A DNA stretch of 59,813 bases from Chloroflexota bacterium (GTDB lineage: Bacteria > Chloroflexota > Dehalococcoidia > UBA6926), in NCBI GenBank assembly GCA_026713485.1, contig JAPOOK010000050.1:1-59813 (forward strand), written 5' to 3'. Position 1 is the stretch's first letter; each line of letters opens with the position of its first letter. This document shows positions 54,964-59,813 of the stretch, piece after piece. The position numbers and the translations under genes were made by a program. Below the pieces are notes generated by a model that was not told the DNA's origin, did no database searches, and was given only the letters and a program-made list of their open reading frames with translations.

Positions 54964-56520
54964 TCACATCATCCGCGCATCATCAGGCCCCATACCCGGC
55001 GGCGGACTCTCCTCATGGGGACGCAGATCAGACCGAACACGCAGCCAGCGCGGCAGCGGCGCGCGTACCGGCCTTTCCTCCTCGGTCGCCGCAGTAGCAG
55101 CCTTTGTCTCCGGTCGGTGACGCGGCGGCGGATACAACTCCCGGATATTGGCCCAGATGGTGCGAATCTGACCCACGTCCTCCCGTGACGGAGGTATGCC
55201 CCCGTATCGCGCCCGCACAAAGGAATCCGTGAAGATGCCGATGTCCTGCCCCACAAACAGGCGACTCAACTCCGGCTGAAACTCTTGTGGCGTCTCCCAC
55301 CCCTCGCGAGCCACCCCATGATCATCTGCCAGCGCAACAAGTCCACGATACGCACCGAGCGCGACGGAAACGGGATTATTGGGATCCAGATTGGCCGTGA
55401 TCTCGTCGTGCTTGGGCGGTCGGCGGAATCGCGCGGCCAGCGCCGACAACGCGGACGAAAGGTCTTCGACAATCGTCGTTTCGCCCTGTAGGCGCTCGCG
55501 CTCCTCGTCCATCTCCCCTTGGGAACGCCGGCCGCGCACTCCCGAGAATAGACGCCACAGGATCCAACCGACCCCCAAGACCGCCGCCGTCACCGCCGCC
55601 CAACCCAGGATGCGAGACAGCCAATACAGCAGCCTGTTCTCGCCTTCGTCACGCGTGAAAATCCGCTCATAGTCCGGCGCGGACGGCAGGTTAAATTCGA
55701 CGCTTTCTCCTTCAGTGGAAAAGATGTTGATCACGGCAAAGAACGCCCACACAAAGGCCTGGATGATAATTTCAAAGACCCAGCCGACAACGGCCAGCAC
55801 CGGCAGGAACAGCCGCCCGGCCAACCCGAATACCGTTGCGGCCACCCGCCCCAGCTCGCCCTCCGCCAGCACGGCCAGCAGGAGGCTGCCAATGAGGATG
55901 CCACCCACGGTCAGCGCCATCATCCGCGGCCAATCCTTCAGACCCGCGCTCTGCTCCGGGTCCATTGAAGTGATATGGATCAGCGCGAACGATGCAATCC
56001 CCATACCAAAGAAGAGGAACGTGGGGATCGGCGCGCCGGAATAGCCGTCGATCAGGACATCAACAACCACTCCCACTACGACAACGGCAACGCCGATGCG
56101 GAACGACTGCGCCAGCGTATTGACCCAGACGAATTCCTGTCCCAGGTGCGTGCCGCGCCACCAGAAAACGCCCAGCATGATGCCACCGACGATCGGATGA
56201 CGCCCTTCCTGCCAGTCCTGCCAGAACCACAGCGGCCACGAAAAATCCCAACCCACCTGCGGCAGCATGACAACGCCGAGGTAGATAACTATCGCGCCGC
56301 CGCCCGCTACGATGCCCCGTGCTGCCGCCATAGGCGCGTCCGCGGGAACAACCCAGCGCGTGAGGATATAGCCGGACACTGTGACGATTAGCGCCAGCCA
56401 GACCGGAACCAGGCTCTCCCCCGCCCCGATCATCAGCAGCGCAAGAGCGCCCGCAATGGTGATCCACGCCACCTCCATCGTGAGGCGCGCGCCCTCCAGT
56501 GCCAGCGGCGCCCATCTCAT
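54964..56520 (-). CDS. DUF4129-domain membrane protein
   Basis: A 518-residue protein with about eight to nine N-terminal membrane segments and a soluble C-terminal half. The C-terminal DUF4129 segment reads VALGAYRGLVALADDHGVAREGWETPQEFQPELSRLF near residues 385-425. In many bacteria such a domain lies behind a transglutaminase-like domain (as in the TgpA group), but here no transglutaminase core is seen. The gene overlaps DUF58 by 4 bases (ATGA). Together with MoxR and DUF58 it forms a widespread operon linked to protein processing or surface assembly, with no settled role. Confidence 0.88.
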   Translation of the reverse strand: MRWAPLALEGARLTMEVAWITIAGALALLMIGAGESLVPVWLALIVTVSGYILTRWVVPADAPMAAARGIVAGGGAIVIYLGVVMLPQVGWDFSWPLWFWQDWQEGRHPIVGGIMLGVFWWRGTHLGQEFVWVNTLAQSFRIGVAVVVVGVVVDVLIDGYSGAPIPTFLFFGMGIASFALIHITSMDPEQSAGLKDWPRMMALTVGGILIGSLLLAVLAEGELGRVAATVFGLAGRLFLPVLAVVGWVFEIIIQAFVWAFFAVINIFSTEGESVEFNLPSAPDYERIFTRDEGENRLLYWLSRILGWAAVTAAVLGVGWILWRLFSGVRGRRSQGEMDEERERLQGETTIVEDLSSALSALAARFRRPPKHDEITANLDPNNPVSVALGAYRGLVALADDHGVAREGWETPQEFQPELSRLFVGQDIGIFTDSFVRARYGGIPPSREDVGQIRTIWANIRELYPPPRHRPETKAATAATEEERPVRAPLPRWLRVRSDLRPHEESPPPGMGPDDARMM

Positions 56521-57803
56521 GGCGTTACCGCCTGTGTTGGGGCGGCATCCTCCACGCGGCGACTCACCCCTGGTCGGAAGACCGCTTCATGCTCCAGCTG
56601 CGCCATCTGATGCCCAATCTCATGCACGATGATGTCCGGATCAGACAGCAGTGGTGACGGTGTTTCGGAAGTCCAGACCACGCTTGGCCTTGCCCCCGCC
56701 CGCCGCAGGCTATGTAGCGCATCGATCGTTTCCTCATCGATCATGCTCGTGACAAGTACCACGGTTGCGCCGGTCGGCAGCCGCCGCGTCTGCTCCAACA
56801 GGAACTGCCCCATCGCTTGCCGACCCAGCGGTGTCACCACCGCAAGGCTTTCAAGCACCGTCGCCAGTTGCTGGCGCGTTCGATTCGGCATCACCCGGAT
56901 CGGCTCATCCGTCAGTGGCGAGACGCTGTTCGTCATCAGCCCGAAGGACATCTTTCGCGCATACGCCCATTCCGCAATGGACGCCGCCGCCGTCACTCCC
57001 CGCTCCAGCAACAGCGGTGAATAACCCCACTGCCCCTCCGCTTGCGTCAGCGTCTGTGCGTTGAGCGCAAGAATCATCGTCTCCGAGACCGACGGCGAGA
57101 ATAGCCGCACCGTCAACGCCTGCGACCGCGCCGTCGCTTTCCAATCAACACGTCTCAGCGAGTCCCCCGCCTCAAACGGCCGCAGACCCCGCAGTCTGCT
57201 TGGATCCTCGTGATATGGCAGGCCACCACGCTGTTCTCCGAACGGGCGGCGCGCCGGAATCCCGATCGTCGGCAGCGGCAGTGTTTGCGGATAGACGATG
57301 ACGTGATCCCACTTCGGCTCAAGGCGCTCACTAAAGAAGAACCCGAACACGTCTCCGCTTGTCACGCTTGCCGGCCCGAATCGATACAGCCCGCGTTTGG
57401 TGCATTCCATCGTGAAATGCCACGTTACCCGTTCGTACCGCGCAAGCGACGTTGACCGCGTCGTCGTGTATGAGCCCTGCTCCACGCGAATCGTCCGCGG
57501 CTTGTCCGCCTCCTCAAGCCCGGATGGGAATTGGTCCTCAAGCGTGACCCACGGCATGGGGATCGCCTTGCGATTCGTCACACGAAGATTAACGGTCACG
57601 CTATCGCCGACAAACGCCCGCGTCTCGGAGAGAGACCGTTCAAACGTCACCCGGGCCAGTGAAACGCGGTTCCACCCATACGCAACCAGGTACGTCAGGA
57701 TGATGAGTGCGCCCAATCCGACGAGTAGACCTTGCCCGGTCGCAAGGCCAACGACCATCAACAGGCCGAACGTGATTACCCAACCGCCCGTGAGGGTGAG
57801 CAT
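56517..57803 (-). CDS. DUF58 domain protein
   Basis: A 428-residue protein with two N-terminal hydrophobic segments (VITFGLLMVVGLATGQGLLVGLGALIILTYLVAYGW) and a beta-sandwich FRV-type region (VGDSVTVNLRVTNRKAIPMPWVTLED), then the DUF58 core GDSLRRVDWKATARSQALTVRLF with a VWA-like remainder containing MILALNAQ and LVTSMIDEETIDAL. It is the standard middle gene of the MoxR-DUF58-DUF4129 operon. Spacing of two bases from moxR and four-base overlap with DUF4129 argue for a single functional unit. Confidence 0.92.
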   Translation of the reverse strand: MLTLTGGWVITFGLLMVVGLATGQGLLVGLGALIILTYLVAYGWNRVSLARVTFERSLSETRAFVGDSVTVNLRVTNRKAIPMPWVTLEDQFPSGLEEADKPRTIRVEQGSYTTTRSTSLARYERVTWHFTMECTKRGLYRFGPASVTSGDVFGFFFSERLEPKWDHVIVYPQTLPLPTIGIPARRPFGEQRGGLPYHEDPSRLRGLRPFEAGDSLRRVDWKATARSQALTVRLFSPSVSETMILALNAQTLTQAEGQWGYSPLLLERGVTAAASIAEWAYARKMSFGLMTNSVSPLTDEPIRVMPNRTRQQLATVLESLAVVTPLGRQAMGQFLLEQTRRLPTGATVVLVTSMIDEETIDALHSLRRAGARPSVVWTSETPSPLLSDPDIIVHEIGHQMAQLEHEAVFRPGVSRRVEDAAPTQAVTP

Positions 57804-57805
57804 CT

Positions 57806-58750
57806 CTAGCGGTCCGCGGCCACCTCTTCGGCCACGGCATCGTCCTCCGGCTGCCCGCTGATCGGCACGGGCACGGTGCGGAGAACATCATCCACGACGT
57901 CAAGGGATGTCAGCCCGCGTAGGCGCGCTTGCGCATTCAGAATGACACGATGAGTCAGCACGTATGGCGCGAGACGCTTCACGTCGTCCGGCGTCACATA
58001 GTCCCGCCCCTGCTGCAGTGCCAACGCCTGAGACGCGTGGTGAAGCGCCAACGACGCCCGCGGACTCCCGCCGAGATCCAGTGACGGATGATCACGTGTG
58101 GAGTGAACGATTCCGATGATGTACTCCTCCAGCGCCGGCTCCACCCGCGCAGTCGCAATCTGGTCCTGCAGTGACAGCAGCTCCTGGGTCGAAAGAACCG
58201 GCCGCACCCGTTCCAGTGGGTCGTCTGCGTTGAATCGATGGATCATCCGCGCCTCTTCCTCTGCCGAGGGAAAGCCGAGACTCAATCGCATAAGGAATCG
58301 ATCCAACTGCGCCTCCGGCAGCGGGAACGTCCCCTCAAGTTCGATAGGGTTCTGCGTGGCCATGACTACAAAAGGCGCGGGCAGCGGCAGGGTCTCGCCC
58401 TCGATCGTCACCTGCCCTTCCTGCATCGCCTCCAACAGGGCCGACTGCGTCCGCGGCGTGGCGCGGTTCACCTCATCAGCCAAGAGAACCTGCGAGAAGA
58501 TCGGCCCCTGCCGCATCTCAAAGTCCCCGGAACGCTGATTGTAGTAGTTGATGCCCGTGATATCCGCCGGCATTAGGTCCGGCGTGAACTGCACGCGACT
58601 GAACGTGCAGCCAAGCGAGGCGGCCAACGCCTTGGCAAGCGTCGTCTTGCCGCTCCCCGGCACATCCTCAAAGAGAAGATGCCCACGGCACAACAGCGCC
58701 GTGATTGCCAACTCGATGACGTCATCCTTACCCACGATGACGGACGCCAC
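57806..58750 (-). CDS. MoxR-family AAA+ ATPase
   Basis: A MoxR ATPase of at least 314 residues. Walker A is EDVPGSGKTTLAKALA, Walker B LLADEVNRATPRTQSALLEAMQEGQV, sensor 1 MATQNPIELEGTFPLPEAQLDRFL with the arginine finger later. MoxR proteins act as chaperones for partner proteins, here likely DUF58 and DUF4129. Similarity to the family continues upstream of the GTG at 58750 (VQEAARRVAESV) for about 15 further in-frame codons, with GGAGGGGG before them, but no ATG, GTG or TTG lies there. So the true start may be a rare codon, for example ATC near 58804. Confidence 0.92.
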   Translation of the reverse strand: MASVIVGKDDVIELAITALLCRGHLLFEDVPGSGKTTLAKALAASLGCTFSRVQFTPDLMPADITGINYYNQRSGDFEMRQGPIFSQVLLADEVNRATPRTQSALLEAMQEGQVTIEGETLPLPAPFVVMATQNPIELEGTFPLPEAQLDRFLMRLSLGFPSAEEEARMIHRFNADDPLERVRPVLSTQELLSLQDQIATARVEPALEEYIIGIVHSTRDHPSLDLGGSPRASLALHHASQALALQQGRDYVTPDDVKRLAPYVLTHRVILNAQARLRGLTSLDVVDDVLRTVPVPISGQPEDDAVAEEVAADR

Positions 58751-59005
58751 GCTTTCCGCTACACGCCGCGCGGCCTCTTGAACAGTTAAGGATTCGTTAG
58801 CGATTACCCGCCCCCTCCAACCGGTTCACACAAGTCTACGGGCTGCCCTGCCAAGCGGCAAGGAACGCGCCCCCAACACGCAATCCCACGTGCCTCGCAC
58901 TTCACACCCCCCTGCCTGACTGCTACGATGAGACATGGTGGGGGAATGTCCGCGCGAGGCGCGGCTGCCCGCACAAGAAGCAGAATCCAAATGGGGAGGA
59001 CACAA

Positions 59006-59668
59006 ATGCCGGACACGATTGTCTCTCACGACGTTGACCTGGTTAAGGGGTATGCCGCGCATCCGATGGCGGACGGCAAGTACCCCGGCATCGTCGTGAT
59101 CCAGGAGTGGTGGGGCCTTGATGAGCACATCCGGGACGTCACCCGCCGATTCGCGCGACAGGGCTACACCGCCATCGCGCCTGACCTGTTCCACGGTGAT
59201 GTTGTAAACGAGCCCTCCGAAGCACAGAAGCTGGCGATGGGCCTCGATCGTGGCCGCGCAGTTCGTGACACGCGCGCAGCCATCGACTACCTCAAGAACT
59301 CCGAGCTCTCTAACGGCAGCGTCGCAGTCATCGGCTACTGCCTCGGCGGCGGAGTCTCGCTGCTCACCGCAACGCAGGACGATGGCGTCAACGCGACGAT
59401 CGTCTACTACGGCGGCATCCCTGATCCTGCCGACCAGCTCGACAGCGTGAACTCCCCCGTCCTCGCCATCTTTGGCAGCGACGAGGCCGAGCGCGCCAAC
59501 CAGCTTGAGAGCGAGTTGAACGCCCGAGGCAAGTCCGTCGAAAAGCACATCTACGACGGCGCGACGCACGGCTTCTTCAACGACTCCGGCCAGGGCCACC
59601 ACGCCGAGGCCTCCGCCGACGCCTGGGAAAAGACCCTCGCATTCCTAAAGGCCAACGTCCCGGCCTAA
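59006..59668 (+). CDS. Dienelactone hydrolase family protein
   Basis: A ~220-residue alpha/beta hydrolase of the DLH family. Nucleophile Cys in GYCLGGGVS (the family Cys-x-Gly-Gly), the Asp region in LAIFGSDEA and a catalytic His in GATHGFFND. N-terminal IVVIQEWWGLDEHIRDVTRRFARQGYTAIAPDLF is the conserved oxyanion and strand region. It should hydrolyse a lactone or ester such as dienelactone from aromatic degradation. Start ATG 59006 has GGGAGGA five bases upstream; the longer frame start is unlikely. Confidence 0.92.
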   Translation: MPDTIVSHDVDLVKGYAAHPMADGKYPGIVVIQEWWGLDEHIRDVTRRFARQGYTAIAPDLFHGDVVNEPSEAQKLAMGLDRGRAVRDTRAAIDYLKNSELSNGSVAVIGYCLGGGVSLLTATQDDGVNATIVYYGGIPDPADQLDSVNSPVLAIFGSDEAERANQLESELNARGKSVEKHIYDGATHGFFNDSGQGHHAEASADAWEKTLAFLKANVPA

Positions 59669-59689
59669 CACCCAAAACCCGGAACAGAA

Positions 59690-59813
59690 AGGCGGGGGGG
59701 GGGGGAGGGGCGCCCCCCCCCCCCCCCTTTCCCCCCCCCCCCCCCCCTCCCCTCTTCCCCCCTTTTTTTTTTTTTTTCCGCCGCGGAAAACATCTTCCCC
59801 CCCCCCCCCCCCC
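59690..59813. other. Low-complexity poly-G/poly-C sequence end
   Basis: From 59690 the sequence becomes runs of G, C and T with only a short interruption near 59780. It contains no gene and no plausible biological motif, and is most likely an assembly or sequencing artefact at a contig end. Confidence 0.85.

Overview
The window is a G+C-rich, gene-dense bacterial segment of about 59.8 kb with roughly 55 protein genes, one tRNA-Pro and no transposase, integrase, phage or CRISPR genes. A type-2 PyrF, a reduced rsmH-ftsA-ftsZ division cluster without peptidoglycan genes, free-standing Mg-chelatase-like AAA/VWA genes and an enolase-superfamily fusion suggest a Chloroflexota bacterium of the Dehalococcoidia/SAR202 kind. 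That placement is an inference from gene content, not a computed phylogeny. The last ~120 bases are homopolymer junk at a sequence end.

Layout. 1-6.9 kb: a partial flavodoxin-family reductase, pyrF, an AEC permease, a HAD hydrolase, a tiny SWIM zinc-finger protein, a HIT hydrolase, a DUF255 thioredoxin-domain protein and an unknown protein. 6.9-11.5 kb: secA-pyrB-prs, read leftwards, with purA divergent from prs. 13-19.2 kb: a leftward housekeeping run rpsO-pnp-dapB-asd-yggS-dapA (lysine/diaminopimelate pathway plus RNA decay). 19.3-22.9 kb: a two-gene cassette, a GH3 acyl-acid amido synthetase and a 619-residue fusion of a haem-oxygenase-like diiron oxidase to a muconate-lactonising/epimerase-type enolase enzyme. 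23.0-25.7 kb: a zinc-binding lipoprotein that looks like AztC with the AztD metallochaperone propeller inserted in its loop, and a 19-bp palindrome upstream. 25.7-28.7 kb: two lipoproteins built from tandem Cache-like repeats, another lipoprotein and a glutaredoxin. 29-33.5 kb: ornithine cyclodeaminase-like protein, AAA+ ATPase and VWA protein.

33.6-39.7 kb: NIPSNAP and VOC proteins, priA, a thermonuclease lipoprotein, rplS with a long acidic tail, trmD and a MogA-like protein. 39.8-46.5 kb: a DUF5343 protein, rsmH, ftsA, ftsZ with a clear terminator, ispH and a PAC2 protein. 46.6-48.6 kb: tRNA-Pro(UGG), hicBA and an MFS transporter. 48.7-53.7 kb: a rightward catabolic-looking group (VOC, SDR, acyl-CoA dehydrogenase, metallo-beta-lactamase-fold hydrolase, M20 peptidase with altered metal ligands). 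53.7-59.7 kb: Uma2-type nuclease, a membrane protein, the MoxR-DUF58-DUF4129 operon and a dienelactone hydrolase.

The most promising material is 19.3-28.1 kb: the GH3/diiron-oxidase-enolase cassette, which could make, epimerise and oxidise an N-acyl amino acid or similar conjugate, and the single-chain AztC-AztD zinc receptor. Small palindromic intergenic repeats recur at five or more gaps.
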